A DNA stretch of 41,696 nucleotides from Kineosporia sp. NBRC 101731 (GCF_030269305.1 NZ_BSTC01000028.1:1-41696), one strand, 5' to 3'; positions 18,190 through 26,343 are shown, counted from the stretch's first letter. Notes: generated by a model from the letters alone, not told the origin. A program made the numbers and translations.

Positions 18190-19197
18190 TCAACGGCGGG
18201 GGACGGCTCCGGTGGACGAACGCACGACCAGTTCGGGCTCGAAGAGCAGTTCGCGGTCCATGGTCATGCCACCCTCGATCTGGTTGATCAGGAGGGTGAG
18301 GGCAGCTCGGCCCATCGACTCGATCGGCTGGCGGATGGTGCTCAGCGGTGGGTCGGTGCAGTTCATCAAAAACGAGTCGTCGAAGCCGACCACGGAGAAG
18401 TCGTCGGGCACTCGGAGCCCGGCTCGGCGCACGGCTTTCACGCCGCCGAGCGCCAGGATGTCACTGGCGAAAATGGCCGCGGTAGCGCCTCGTTCGACCA
18501 GCTTGGACGCCGACAGCTGGCCGCCCTCGACGGTGAACATGGTGTGCTCGACCAGGCCTTCACTCTCCAGACCGGCCCCCGCCACCAGCTTGCCGAAGGC
18601 CTCACCCTTACGCCGCGACGGCACGTGATCGGGAGGCCCGAGCACCAGGCCGATGCGCTCATGCCCCAGTGACCGCAGGTGGGCGAAGGCCAGACCGACA
18701 GCCGCCGTATCGTCGGTCGAAACCGTCGGGAAGTCGAGACCTTCGACCGCCGCATTCATCAGAACCACGGGAATGCCGCGGTTCTCGAGCTGCTCGAAGT
18801 GATCGTGCGCGGCATCGGCCTCGCTGGACGCCCCGCCGAAGAACACCACCCCGGAAACCTGCTTCTCCAGCAGCATCTCGACGTAGGCCGGCTCGCTCAT
18901 CCCGCCCGCCGAGCAGGTGCACAACACCGGCGTGAGCCCGCGGTGCACGATTCCCCCGGCCAGAACCTCGGCAAACGCAGGAAAAATCGGGTTCTGCAGC
19001 TCGGGCAGGATGAGGCCGACCAGCCGGGCCCTCTCACCGCGCAGCTGGGTGGGGCGCTCGTAACCGAGCACGTCGAGCGCAGCGAGGACCGAGCGCCGCG
19101 TGGCCTCGGAAACCCCCGGCCGCCCATTGAGCACCCGGCTGACTGTGGCCTCGCTGACGCCGACCTTCTTCGCCACCTCAGCCAGTCGTCGTGTCAC
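18190..19197 (-). CDS. LacI/GalR-family transcriptional regulator
   Basis: A 335-residue repressor. The N-terminal helix-turn-helix reads RLAEVAKKVGVSEATVSRVL and continues NGRPGVSEATR with the hinge region after it. The rest is a periplasmic-binding-protein-like effector domain (LVGLILPELQNPIF, GVVFFGGASSE, VGFDDSFLMN). It probably represses the adjacent alpha-glucoside operon and releases it on sugar binding. The start is GTG 19197; upstream in-frame codons read through the operator region, so they are unlikely. No clear Shine-Dalgarno site precedes it. TTGC/GCAA palindromes directly upstream suggest autoregulation. Confidence 0.93.
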   Translation of the reverse strand: MTRRLAEVAKKVGVSEATVSRVLNGRPGVSEATRRSVLAALDVLGYERPTQLRGERARLVGLILPELQNPIFPAFAEVLAGGIVHRGLTPVLCTCSAGGMSEPAYVEMLLEKQVSGVVFFGGASSEADAAHDHFEQLENRGIPVVLMNAAVEGLDFPTVSTDDTAAVGLAFAHLRSLGHERIGLVLGPPDHVPSRRKGEAFGKLVAGAGLESEGLVEHTMFTVEGGQLSASKLVERGATAAIFASDILALGGVKAVRRAGLRVPDDFSVVGFDDSFLMNCTDPPLSTIRQPIESMGRAALTLLINQIEGGMTMDRELLFEPELVVRSSTGAVPRR

Positions 19198-19219
19198 AGC
19201 AAGAAGAGTACGCCCACAC

Positions 19220-19247
19220 GCAAGCAGCTTGCATCTCTTGCGCAAGA
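19220..19247 (-). promoter_or_regulatory. Two adjacent operator-like palindromes before the LacI-type gene
   Basis: GCAAGC-A-GCTTGC (19220-19232) and the perfect TCTTGCGCAAGA (19236-19247) stand side by side, 23-50 bases before the regulator start. They share the TTGC/GCAA half-site with the element upstream of the GH13 gene. LacI-family sites usually have this form with a central CG. Confidence 0.55.
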
Positions 19248-19344
19248 AGCCGCCCGGGGAGGGCGACTGACGGCCGAAAAAAGAGGCCCCCTTAACGCCG
19301 AGTAACGGGAATGGCACGGCAATGGAAGGAGTGGGGCAATCCGA

Positions 19345-19389
19345 GGAGCGAGCAGGGGTGAGCCAAGGAGCGAGCGGAACGGGAGCGAG
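19345..19389. repeat. Three GGAGCGAG repeats
   Basis: GGAGCGAGC occurs at 19345-19353 and 19367-19375, and GGAGCGAG at 19382-19389, inside the gap between the LacI-type gene and the DUF5317 gene. This gap (19198-19443) holds no gene. Short repeats of this kind are common in intergenic DNA of high-GC actinobacteria. Confidence 0.45.
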
Positions 19390-19399
19390 GAGGGATACC

Positions 19400-19424
19400 G
19401 GGGAGGTTTTGCATGATCACGAAC
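19400..19424. repeat. Dispersed GCATGATCAC repeat, copy B (single arm)
   Basis: A single arm, identical over 25 bp to copy D at 39465-39489. It carries GGGGAGG, then TTTTGC, then ATGATCACGAAC. It lies 20 bases beyond the stop codon of the DUF5317 gene. An ATG in this arm (19413) opens only a short frame antisense to that gene, so it is not supported as a start here. Confidence 0.85.
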
Positions 19425-19443
19425 GAAGGAATAGAGGGCTTCC

Positions 19444-19983
19444 TCAGGCTTGGGCTGTTTCGGGCTCTTTCGAGTGGCTGTTCGCCAGCACCAGCACCGC
19501 CACGCCGGCCAGGACGAGGATGTCGCCCACGCTGAAGACGTTGGCGAAGGGGAGGCCTTCGGGGATGGCGAAGATGTCGCCGAGCCAGGGCAGGATCGGG
19601 TGCTCCAGTACGCCTGAGTTCGAAAATCCCTCGTCTGCAGGTAGTCCGGCCGTGCGGACCGCCCATTCCGAGGCCGGTAGCGTGCCCTGGTTCAGGGCGA
19701 TCGTCACTCCGTTCAGGGCCGCGCCCAGGGCGATCAGGGGCACCCCGCGAACGGCGCGGTTCCGCCACAGGAACACCGCGGCCAGTCCGTAGGTCAGCAG
19801 ATGCACCGGAAAGCCCAGCCAGGCAGGCACATCCGAGAGCACCGAGAAGAGCAGCACCTGTAGCAGCAGGGCGATCGGCAGCAGTCCCCAGGCCCGTACG
19901 GAGATCTCGCCCAGTCGCTGGAAACTGCCGCCGGTGAGCGGAACGGCCAGTACCAGCAGGAGGGCCACGACGCCCACGATCAT
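19444..19983 (-). CDS. DUF5317 family membrane protein
   Basis: A 179-residue protein with four to five hydrophobic segments. The C-terminal stretch GDIFAIPEGLPFANVFSVGD is the recognisable DUF5317 signature. Function is unknown. The start ATG 19983 overlaps the stop of the upstream GGDEF-EAL gene as ATGA, so the two are translationally coupled and may act together at the membrane. A repeat arm (copy B) lies 20 bases after the stop. Confidence 0.85.
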   Translation of the reverse strand: MIVGVVALLLVLAVPLTGGSFQRLGEISVRAWGLLPIALLLQVLLFSVLSDVPAWLGFPVHLLTYGLAAVFLWRNRAVRGVPLIALGAALNGVTIALNQGTLPASEWAVRTAGLPADEGFSNSGVLEHPILPWLGDIFAIPEGLPFANVFSVGDILVLAGVAVLVLANSHSKEPETAQA

Positions 19984-22136
19984 GCGGGCTTCTCCTCGCG
20001 CGCGTCACGACTCTCACGGATCGGCAGTGGGGTAGGCGTTCCCAGCCGCTCCACCGTCCCCATCGATACCGGACGCGCCCTGGCCAACCCACTCACCACC
20101 TGCTCACACCGGTGCGACTCCCAGTCCGTGAGCCAGGCGTCGAACTCGGTGGCGGACAGCGGTGCCTGCACGATGAACCCCTGGATCACGTCGCATCCGA
20201 GAATCTGTAGATGCCGCCAGCTCTCGACGTCTTCGACGCCCTCCGCAACCACCCGCAGGCCGAGGTTGTGGCCCAGGTCGATGGTCGACCGGACAATGAT
20301 CTGGTCGTTGTCGTCGCTGGTCATGCCGGTGATGAAGCTGCGGTCGATCTTCAGCTCGTCGACCGAGAGGCGCTTGAGATAGGCGAGGGACGAGTAGCCG
20401 GTGCCGTAGTCGTCGATGGCGATGCGCACCCCTGCGGCCCGCAGCATGGCCAGCACGGCCACGGCGCGGTGCGGATCGGTCATCACGGTGTTCTCGGTGA
20501 CCTCGAGCGTGAGCAGTGCGGGAGGCACGCAGTAGCGCTTGAGCAGGGTGTCGACCTGCTCGGGCAGCCGTACGTCGGCCAGGTGCCGCACCGAGAGATT
20601 GACGGCCACCCCGAGGTGCCGGCCCTGGTCCAGCCAGACCCGGGTCCGGCTGATGGCCTGCTCCAGCACGACCAGGGTGAGCTGGGTGATCAGCTCGGTG
20701 GTCTCGGCCAGCGGGATGAACTGGTCGGCGCCCAGCAGACCGCGATGCGGATGCTGCCAGCGCACCAGGGCCTCGGCGCCGACCACCCGGCCGGACCGCA
20801 CGTCGCACTTCGGCTGGTAGTAGACGGTGAGCTGGTCGTCGGCCAGGGCGTCGTGCAGCTGGGTGAGCAGCAGCAGGCGCTCGGTGGTGTTCTCGTCCTT
20901 ACTCGGGTCGTAGACGGCCACACCGCCCCCGTTGCCCTTGGCCAGGTACATCGCGATGTCGGCCTTGGCGAGCAGATCGGCACTGCTGCGCGCGTGCTGC
21001 GGCGCCAGGGCGATACCGATGCTGGCGCGTACCTCCAGGCGGATTCCGGCCACGCTGACCGGGTCGTCGAGGGTGGCCGTGAGCCGCCCGGCCAGGTCGG
21101 TGGCCTCGGTCAGGGGATCGGCGCAGGAGAGGCGGCTGAGCACGGCGAACTCGTCGCCGCCGAGCCTGGCCACCGTCACGTCGTCGGACATGGCCGAGCG
21201 CAGACGCTGCCCGATGTCGCAGATCAGGGCGTCGCCGGCGTCGTGACCGAGGGTGTCGTTGATTTCCTTGAAGTGGTCGAGGTCGATGAACATGACGCCG
21301 AGCACGGGCTCACCGGCAGCCTTCTCGGCGAGCATCCGGTCGAGCTGGAGCAGGAAGAACGAGCGGTTGGGCAGGCCGGTGAGGGCGTCGTGCTGGGCGC
21401 TGTGGCGATGTTCCAGGGCCAGCTTGGAGATCTGGTGCACCGCGATGACGGGCATCAGCACCAGCGGTACGAGCCAGAGCGAGAAGTTGGTGACGGCCAG
21501 GCAGATCGGGGCCATGGCCACCATGGGGCCCCAGGTGGTGATGTTCTGGCGCACGTCGATCCACAGGCGAGCTCCCTCGATCCGCCGGCTGGCCAGGGCG
21601 ATCACCGTCACCACGAGGCCGTTGTTGACGAGGAAGTAGGCCCCGGAGGCGAGGATGGCCGGGCCCACGTCGTCGCGCTGGAAGTGCTCGGGCACGAAGA
21701 ACGACTGATGGGCGACCAGGCTGAAGATCCAGCGGCCGGCCGCGACGGCCAGAACGTACTGTCCGAGGTTGAACACCGGCCGGGACCAGTGCCGGCCCTG
21801 TTTCAGGTCGTCGATGAGGAGCGGCACGCACTGGGCCAGGATCACCAGGCCGAGCGGGGCGGCGAAGATCAGGGCCACGATGAACGTGGTGGAGAGCGTC
21901 ATCAGGTAGGTGCGGCTGTCGTGCAGCACGACCTCGACCGAGGTCAGCTCGCCGATGATCACGCCGAGCAGCAGGAAGACGATCACCAGGCGATCGACGC
22001 CGAACTGTCGTGGCTGCAGCAGCAACGCCGCCAGTGACCAGACGAGGATGGGAAGGGCCGCCACGATGACTGCTGTGACGAAAAGGCCGAGCGGTGTGAC
22101 CCGTGGGTGCGCCACGCCGGATCCGGTGTCCGTCAT
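19980..22136 (-). CDS. Membrane GGDEF-EAL c-di-GMP turnover protein
   Basis: A 718-residue protein. Residues 15-235 form six to eight membrane helices, followed by a cyclase domain with ARLGGDEF (GGDEF at 326-330), and a phosphodiesterase domain with AEALVRW (EAL at 455-457), VNLSVRH, EVTENT, IDDYGTGYSSL, LKIDRSF and EGVED. Both catalytic sets look intact and no RxxD inhibitory site is visible. It differs from the other GGDEF-EAL protein in its membrane part. The start is ATG 22136 with AGGGGCGGG just before it. A strong hairpin at 22160-22197 separates it from the small peptide gene upstream, so its promoter is probably within 22137-22227. Confidence 0.93.
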   Translation of the reverse strand: MTDTGSGVAHPRVTPLGLFVTAVIVAALPILVWSLAALLLQPRQFGVDRLVIVFLLLGVIIGELTSVEVVLHDSRTYLMTLSTTFIVALIFAAPLGLVILAQCVPLLIDDLKQGRHWSRPVFNLGQYVLAVAAGRWIFSLVAHQSFFVPEHFQRDDVGPAILASGAYFLVNNGLVVTVIALASRRIEGARLWIDVRQNITTWGPMVAMAPICLAVTNFSLWLVPLVLMPVIAVHQISKLALEHRHSAQHDALTGLPNRSFFLLQLDRMLAEKAAGEPVLGVMFIDLDHFKEINDTLGHDAGDALICDIGQRLRSAMSDDVTVARLGGDEFAVLSRLSCADPLTEATDLAGRLTATLDDPVSVAGIRLEVRASIGIALAPQHARSSADLLAKADIAMYLAKGNGGGVAVYDPSKDENTTERLLLLTQLHDALADDQLTVYYQPKCDVRSGRVVGAEALVRWQHPHRGLLGADQFIPLAETTELITQLTLVVLEQAISRTRVWLDQGRHLGVAVNLSVRHLADVRLPEQVDTLLKRYCVPPALLTLEVTENTVMTDPHRAVAVLAMLRAAGVRIAIDDYGTGYSSLAYLKRLSVDELKIDRSFITGMTSDDNDQIIVRSTIDLGHNLGLRVVAEGVEDVESWRHLQILGCDVIQGFIVQAPLSATEFDAWLTDWESHRCEQVVSGLARARPVSMGTVERLGTPTPLPIRESRDAREEKPA

Positions 22137-22159
22137 CCCGCCCCTGCTTCCCGTGGCGC

Positions 22160-22197
22160 CTCCCCGGTACTGACCCGACCGGGCCGGTACCGGGGAG
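22160..22197 (-). terminator. Terminator of the small peptide transcript
   Basis: A perfect 11-bp stem CTCCCCGGTAC/GTACCGGGGAG with a 16-base loop that holds a nested CCCG/GGG pairing. It begins 31 bases after the stop codon of the 33-residue peptide on the minus strand and isolates that transcript from the GGDEF-EAL gene. Confidence 0.65.
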
Positions 22198-22227
22198 ACG
22201 CGGACGTACGGATTCAGCTGACCGCGC

Positions 22228-22329
22228 TCAGCCCCACTTGTCTGAGGCGCCCACCAGCACTGCGAGGGTGACGACGGCCGTCACGACGCCCGCAGCCTTG
22301 ACATATGCCGTTGCCTTGAACTCGTTCAT
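22228..22329 (-). CDS. 33-residue single-span membrane peptide
   Basis: A short gene encoding MNEFKATAYVKAAGV followed by a hydrophobic run (about residues 13-28) and the tail SDKWG. Support comes from a strong ribosome binding site, GGAGGG five bases before ATG 22329, GC-rich third positions, and a terminator 31 bases after the stop. It is predicted to be a small inner-membrane protein with a positively charged N-terminus. No family is recognised. It lies between a structured leader (22360-22465) and the c-di-GMP gene, and may also be a peptide encoded by a regulatory RNA. Confidence 0.6.
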   Translation of the reverse strand: MNEFKATAYVKAAGVVTAVVTLAVLVGASDKWG

Positions 22330-22359
22330 ATGGACCCTCCTCATACGTGCCCGGAACTA

Positions 22360-22465
22360 GCCAGGTGACCAACCGCTCTGGCCCGCGGGTCGAAGTCGCG
22401 GGAGGTCGGCAGTGAGCGTTCCCGTCGGCTGTTCCAGCAACCTCACCCCGGGGCGCGGCTACCTC
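22360..22465 (-). ncRNA. Structured 5' leader, candidate regulatory RNA
   Basis: On the minus strand five stems can be drawn: P1 GAGGT/ACCTC (22465-22461 with 22406-22402), enclosing P2 GTGAG/CTCAC (22446-22442 with 22416-22412) and P3 GCTG-GAA-CAGC (22438-22428). These are followed by P4 CGCGGG/CCCGCG (22402-22397 with 22387-22382) and P5 GCCAG/CTGGC (22382-22378 with 22364-22360), ending 20 bases before the ribosome binding site. I compared it by eye with c-di-GMP-I, c-di-AMP, cobalamin, TPP and SAM-IV riboswitches and found no match. The rest of the 22330-22550 gap holds no gene. Confidence 0.4.
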
Positions 22466-22550
22466 GACACAGGGATTATGTCCACAATCGTCCATTTTGG
22501 GTACTAGTCGGCACAAATATGCAGCTCGGCACCCGGCGGGGCAGGAAAAT

Positions 22551-23393
22551 CTAGAGAGCGCGACTGCGGCCCTGCGCCGTCGCGATGAGCCGGCAGACCA
22601 GGTAGATCGCGAAGGAGATGGTGGTGACGTAGGGGCTGATCGGCACGCTGCTGCCGAGGGCGAGCAGGATGCCCCCGATCATCGAGACGGTGGCGAAGAG
22701 GATGCTCAGCACGGTCGCGCCGGCGGTGGTGGAGGCCAGGCGTACGGCGGCAGCACCCGGGGTGACCACGATGCTCAGCACCAGCAGAGCCCCGACGACC
22801 TGCACCGACATGGCCACGACAAGACCGAGCAGCACCATGAAGAGCAACGAGAGCGGACCTAGCGGGATGCCTCGGGCCTGAGCCACCTCGGGGTCGGTAC
22901 TGGCGAAGGAGAGCGGGCGCCAGATCAGCAGCATCACCCCGACCACGATCACCGAGATCACCGCCAGCCAGGACAGCGCGGGCGTGTCGATGGCCACGAT
23001 CTGACCGGTGAGCAGACCGAACTTGTTCGCGGCCCGGCCCTCGTAGAGCGCCAGGAAGAGCACGCCCAGGCCCAGCCCGAACGGCATCAGCACGCCGATC
23101 CAGGAGTTGCGGTCACGGGCCCGAACCCCGAGCAGCCCGATGAGGATCGCGGCCCCGAGCGAGCCGACCAGCGACCCGGCCACCACGTTCAGCCCGAGCA
23201 GCAGGAATCCCGAAGCCCCGGCGAACGACAGCTCGCTGATGCCGTGCACGGCGAAGGGCAGGTCCCGCATCACCACGAAGGTGCTGATGAGGCCGCCGAC
23301 GATGCCGAGGATCAGACCGGCCAGCAGCGAGTTGTGCACCAGGGGCAACAGCTCGCTGTAGTCGGCGAAGTTGAAGATCTTGTCCCAGCTCAC
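22551..23393 (-). CDS. znuB: Zinc ABC transporter permease ZnuB
   Basis: A 280-residue permease of the metal ABC-3 family with about eight membrane helices. Typical segments are GLILGIVGGLISTFVVMRDL, HGISELSFAG and SVQVVGALLVLSIVVTPGA. It forms the channel for zinc uptake with ZnuC and ZnuA. The start is GTG 23393, overlapping the ZnuC stop as GTGA; the frame is open further upstream but only antisense or out-of-frame to znuC. It is the last gene of the operon under the Zur box. No clear terminator was found after its TAG. Confidence 0.93.
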   Translation of the reverse strand: MSWDKIFNFADYSELLPLVHNSLLAGLILGIVGGLISTFVVMRDLPFAVHGISELSFAGASGFLLLGLNVVAGSLVGSLGAAILIGLLGVRARDRNSWIGVLMPFGLGLGVLFLALYEGRAANKFGLLTGQIVAIDTPALSWLAVISVIVVGVMLLIWRPLSFASTDPEVAQARGIPLGPLSLLFMVLLGLVVAMSVQVVGALLVLSIVVTPGAAAVRLASTTAGATVLSILFATVSMIGGILLALGSSVPISPYVTTISFAIYLVCRLIATAQGRSRAL

Positions 23394-24253
23394 GATGGGC
23401 CTGCGCTTTCGGGGGCCTCGTCGCGGGGCTCGTCGTGGAGCTCGTCGGAAGAATGCTGGACGGGGCGGTCGGGAATCCCGACGACCACCAGTTGCCCGCG
23501 CACCCGCAGGACATCGACGGGCGAACCGTACAGCCGGGTCAGGGTCTGCGAGGTCATCACCTCGTCCACCGGGCCGATCGTGAACCGGCCGCCGGCCAGG
23601 TACAGCACCCGGTCGGCGTAGGGCAGCACCGGGTTGATCTCGTGGGTGACGAAGACGACGCCGGTGTTGTGGTCGCGCCGGCGACGGTCCACCACGGCGC
23701 ACACCTCGCGCTGGTGGTGCAGGTCGAGCGAGAGCAGCGGCTCGTCGCAGAGCAGCAACTGCGGGTCGCAGGCCAGGGCCTGGGCGATCCGCAGCAGCTG
23801 CTGCTGACCGCCGGAGAGCCGGGAGGCCGGGGCATCGGCGAACCGGGTGGCCCCGACCTCGGCAAGTGCGGCGTCGATGCGCTCGCGCCGCTGCCGGCGG
23901 TTCAGCATCGGCAGACCCCACTGGTGCCCGTCGTACCCGTAACCGACCAGGTCACGGGCCCGCACCGGGGTGAGGGGGTCGAAGCGGCGCTGCTGCGGCA
24001 CGTAGCCGACCTCGCGCCGGGCGGCAGTCGGCGTCTTGCCGAGCACGCTGATCGTGCCGGCCGACAGCGGCTGCATCCCGAGCAGGCAGCGCAGCAGGGT
24101 GGTCTTGCCGGAACCGTTCGCGCCGAGCACGGCGACGAACTCCCCGGGTCTGACGGTCAGGTCCAGGTCTTCCCAGAGTGGTTCGCCCGCGTCGAACCCG
24201 AGTGCGGCGCCGCTCAGGCGCACGAGCTGCGCGCCGTCTTCAATGTCACTCAT
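23390..24253 (-). CDS. znuC: Zinc ABC transporter ATPase ZnuC
   Basis: A 287-residue ATPase. It has Walker A GANGSGKTT, Q-loop YVPQQRRFDP, signature LSGGQQQ, Walker B LLLCDEPLLSLD and the switch His in FVTHEINP. It powers zinc import together with ZnuB. A C-terminal tail of about 30 acidic and proline-rich residues (SSDELHDEPRDEAPESAG) extends beyond the normal fold. The start is ATG 24253 with GAGGG four bases upstream; TTG 24256 is in frame. It lies 10 bases after the znuA stop. Confidence 0.95.
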   Translation of the reverse strand: MSDIEDGAQLVRLSGAALGFDAGEPLWEDLDLTVRPGEFVAVLGANGSGKTTLLRCLLGMQPLSAGTISVLGKTPTAARREVGYVPQQRRFDPLTPVRARDLVGYGYDGHQWGLPMLNRRQRRERIDAALAEVGATRFADAPASRLSGGQQQLLRIAQALACDPQLLLCDEPLLSLDLHHQREVCAVVDRRRRDHNTGVVFVTHEINPVLPYADRVLYLAGGRFTIGPVDEVMTSQTLTRLYGSPVDVLRVRGQLVVVGIPDRPVQHSSDELHDEPRDEAPESAGPS

Positions 24254-24263
24254 CAAACCCTCA

Positions 24264-25226
24264 TCATCCGAGCGCCGAGGTTACCGCCTCGACGTTCGCC
24301 GTCATCCAGCCCACGTAGTCCTGGCCCTCGGGCAGGGTCTCGGTCACGCCGACCGTCGGGACACCGTCGGTCCGGGCCTGGGCCAACAGCTTCTCGGTCT
24401 CCGCGCTGGTGGTCTGCTCGTTGTAGACGAACGCCTGCACGTCACCGCCGGAGAAGATCTTCAGGGTCTCGTCGAGCACCTTGATCGGGATGTCGTTGCC
24501 CTCCTCGACCGCCTCGCTGAAGGCCTCAGGCGTCTTGTTCACCAGGCCGATGTGCTCGAGCAGGTAGAGAGGCACCGGCTCGGTGATGGCCACGCCCTGC
24601 CCGTCGTACTTCGCCTTGGCCTCGTCCTCGAGCTTGATCACGGCGTCGAGCCGGCTGTTGAAGGCCTTGGCGTTGGCCGTGAACGTGGCGGCCTGGTCGG
24701 GCCGGGCCTGGCCCAGATCAGCCGCGATCTCGTCGGCGACCTTCTGGACGCTCTCCAGGTCGTACCAGACGTGCTCGTTGAACTCACCGTGCGCGTGCTC
24801 GTCCTCGGTGGCCGTGGTCTCTTCCAGACCCTCCAGACCAGAGACCTCGACCGCGTTGATCACCGGGGCGTCACTCTTGGCCACCTCGATCAGCTGATCC
24901 ATGAAGTCGTCGTAGTGCCCCCCGTTCTCGATCACCAGGTCGGCCTTCGAGACGGCCAGCTGGGTCCGCGTGTCGGCCTCGAACGAGTGCGGGTCCTGCG
25001 CGGCACTGCTGATGATCGAGGTCACCTTCACCGCATCGCCGCCGACCTGGGCCGCGATATCGCCGTACACGTTGGTCACCGTCACCACGTTGAGCGCGTC
25101 CTGCGACGAGGCGGTGCCCCCGTCGGACGACCCGCTGCCGCAGGCGGTCAGCCCGAGTACGCACATGCTCGCCGTGCCCAGGGCGAGTGCCCGTCCGCGC
25201 TTGTGCCCAACGTTCCACGCCATCAC
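24264..25226 (-). CDS. znuA: Zinc-binding lipoprotein ZnuA
   Basis: A 320-residue cluster A-I metal-binding protein. The signal peptide ends in the lipobox GLTACGS. Likely zinc ligands are the His in DPHSFE, the His in NEHVWYD and acidic or His residues further on. The Asp/Glu/His-rich loop TEDEHAHGEFNEH is typical of zinc rather than manganese binders. It delivers Zn2+ to ZnuBC. The start is GTG 25226 with GGAAGGA seven bases upstream; ATG 25223 follows immediately and is equally possible. A Zur box lies 50-64 bases upstream, which supports zinc as the substrate. Confidence 0.94.
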   Translation of the reverse strand: MMAWNVGHKRGRALALGTASMCVLGLTACGSGSSDGGTASSQDALNVVTVTNVYGDIAAQVGGDAVKVTSIISSAAQDPHSFEADTRTQLAVSKADLVIENGGHYDDFMDQLIEVAKSDAPVINAVEVSGLEGLEETTATEDEHAHGEFNEHVWYDLESVQKVADEIAADLGQARPDQAATFTANAKAFNSRLDAVIKLEDEAKAKYDGQGVAITEPVPLYLLEHIGLVNKTPEAFSEAVEEGNDIPIKVLDETLKIFSGGDVQAFVYNEQTTSAETEKLLAQARTDGVPTVGVTETLPEGQDYVGWMTANVEAVTSALG

Positions 25227-25275
25227 GACGCCGTCCTTCCGAGAAAGCCTGCACCCACGTGCCGAGGGAGCTACA

Positions 25276-25290
25276 TGAGAATGATCCTCA
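25276..25290 (-). promoter_or_regulatory. Zur box of the znuACB operon
   Basis: TGAGAATGATCCTCA, a 15-bp dyad close to the actinobacterial Zur consensus TGAAAATGATTTTCA. It lies 50 bases before the znuA start, in the promoter position. A neighbouring inverted repeat GTAGCG-TTCTCA-CGCTAC (25291-25308) could extend the control region. Zinc-bound Zur would repress the operon. Confidence 0.8.
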
Positions 25291-25432
25291 GTAGCGTTCT
25301 CACGCTACCACGCGTCCCCCATGCAACCTGAATGGGCGCACCTGCGTCTGAAGTGAGACGATCATGTAGGCGTCACAAGGTGATCAATCACCACCAACCG
25401 GACTAGACGGACACACAAGGGTGGAGGGCGTC

Positions 25433-26326
25433 ATGGGGCAGAAGACAACGACCAGGTCCGAGGTGTCCGGAGAGTCCGCAACCGGCTCCGGCGAGCAGGA
25501 GCGATCGCTCACCGCCAGCCCCGCGGGCGGCCTGGAGAAGGCCGAGAACGGCGCTCAGCGACGGAGCCTGGTCGGGCGCCGCAAGGAGCAGACCGAGCCG
25601 CTGCCGACCTCGGGCAACGGCGGCGACAAGCGCACCGGCGGCGACACGATCGTCTACAAGACCGAGCCGCCGCGGAAGCGCTCCGGCTTCCTGACGGCCG
25701 CGCTGGTGGTGGCCGTGCTGATCGTGTCCGGCGCGCTCGCGCTGAACCTGACGACGGGAGCGATCGACCGGCTGAACCCGTTCAAGGGCCTGGTGAAGAA
25801 CCAGACCATCGACCGTTCCGGCCCGGCCGTGCTGCAGTCGATCCAGGACCTCGGCCAGTTCGAGGCCGCCAGTGGCTACTACGAGCTGGTCGTCGACGTG
25901 GAGAAAGACGTCAAGCCGGTGCCGTCGTTCCTGGCCGGGCAGCGCACGCTGTTCATCGCGGCCGGCTCGGTGGACGCCGGGGTGAACCTCAGCAAGCTCG
26001 GTGAGGGCGCGATCGTGATGAACGACGACCGCACCGAGGCCACGATCAACCTGCCCACCCCCACGATGAGCAGCCCCACGATCGACTACGACCGCAGCTA
26101 CGTCTACAGCCGCGACCGGGGTGTGTTCGACCGGGTGAAGGGCGCGTTCACCGACGACTCGAAGGAGACCTCGGTGCTGTACGGCCTGGCCTCACAGCGC
26201 CTTTCGCAGGCCGCTGCGGAGACCGACGAGCTGCGGGAGCGGGCCGAGAAGAACACCCGGGCCACGCTCGAGGGCCTGCTGGAGCCGCTGGGCTTCACCA
26301 AGGTCACGGTGAACTTCGCCCGGTAA
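25433..26326 (+). CDS. DUF4230 family membrane-anchored protein
   Basis: A 297-residue protein. About 85 hydrophilic, low-complexity N-terminal residues precede a single membrane helix (GFLTAALVVAVLIVSGALAL), then an extracytoplasmic DUF4230 domain: GPAVLQSIQDLGQFEAASGY, YELVVDVEKD, and a helical end with RAEKNTRATLEGLLEPLGF. Function is unknown; the family is widespread. ATG 25433 has GGAGGG four bases before it; GTG 25421 is in frame but lacks a site. It is followed by a strong terminator. The gap before it (25227-25432) holds the Zur-controlled promoter on the other strand and, presumably, the promoter of this gene. Confidence 0.85.
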   Translation: MGQKTTTRSEVSGESATGSGEQERSLTASPAGGLEKAENGAQRRSLVGRRKEQTEPLPTSGNGGDKRTGGDTIVYKTEPPRKRSGFLTAALVVAVLIVSGALALNLTTGAIDRLNPFKGLVKNQTIDRSGPAVLQSIQDLGQFEAASGYYELVVDVEKDVKPVPSFLAGQRTLFIAAGSVDAGVNLSKLGEGAIVMNDDRTEATINLPTPTMSSPTIDYDRSYVYSRDRGVFDRVKGAFTDDSKETSVLYGLASQRLSQAAAETDELRERAEKNTRATLEGLLEPLGFTKVTVNFAR

Positions 26327-26343
26327 CCACCAGAAAAGCAACA

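Noticed and set aside
12959-19197. ATPase subunit for the sugar transporter
   Set aside because: No Walker A, signature or Walker B motif occurs in this locus; a shared ATPase encoded elsewhere is the likely explanation.
19413-19530. ATG in repeat copy B opening MITNEGIEGF
   Set aside because: It has a good initiation site from the repeat but runs antisense into the DUF5317 gene; kept only as an illustration of the repeat's start signal.
22330-22510. c-di-GMP or c-di-AMP riboswitch in the leader of the small peptide
   Set aside because: The position next to a c-di-GMP gene was suggestive, but the conserved core sequences of these classes are missing; reported only as an unclassified structured leader.
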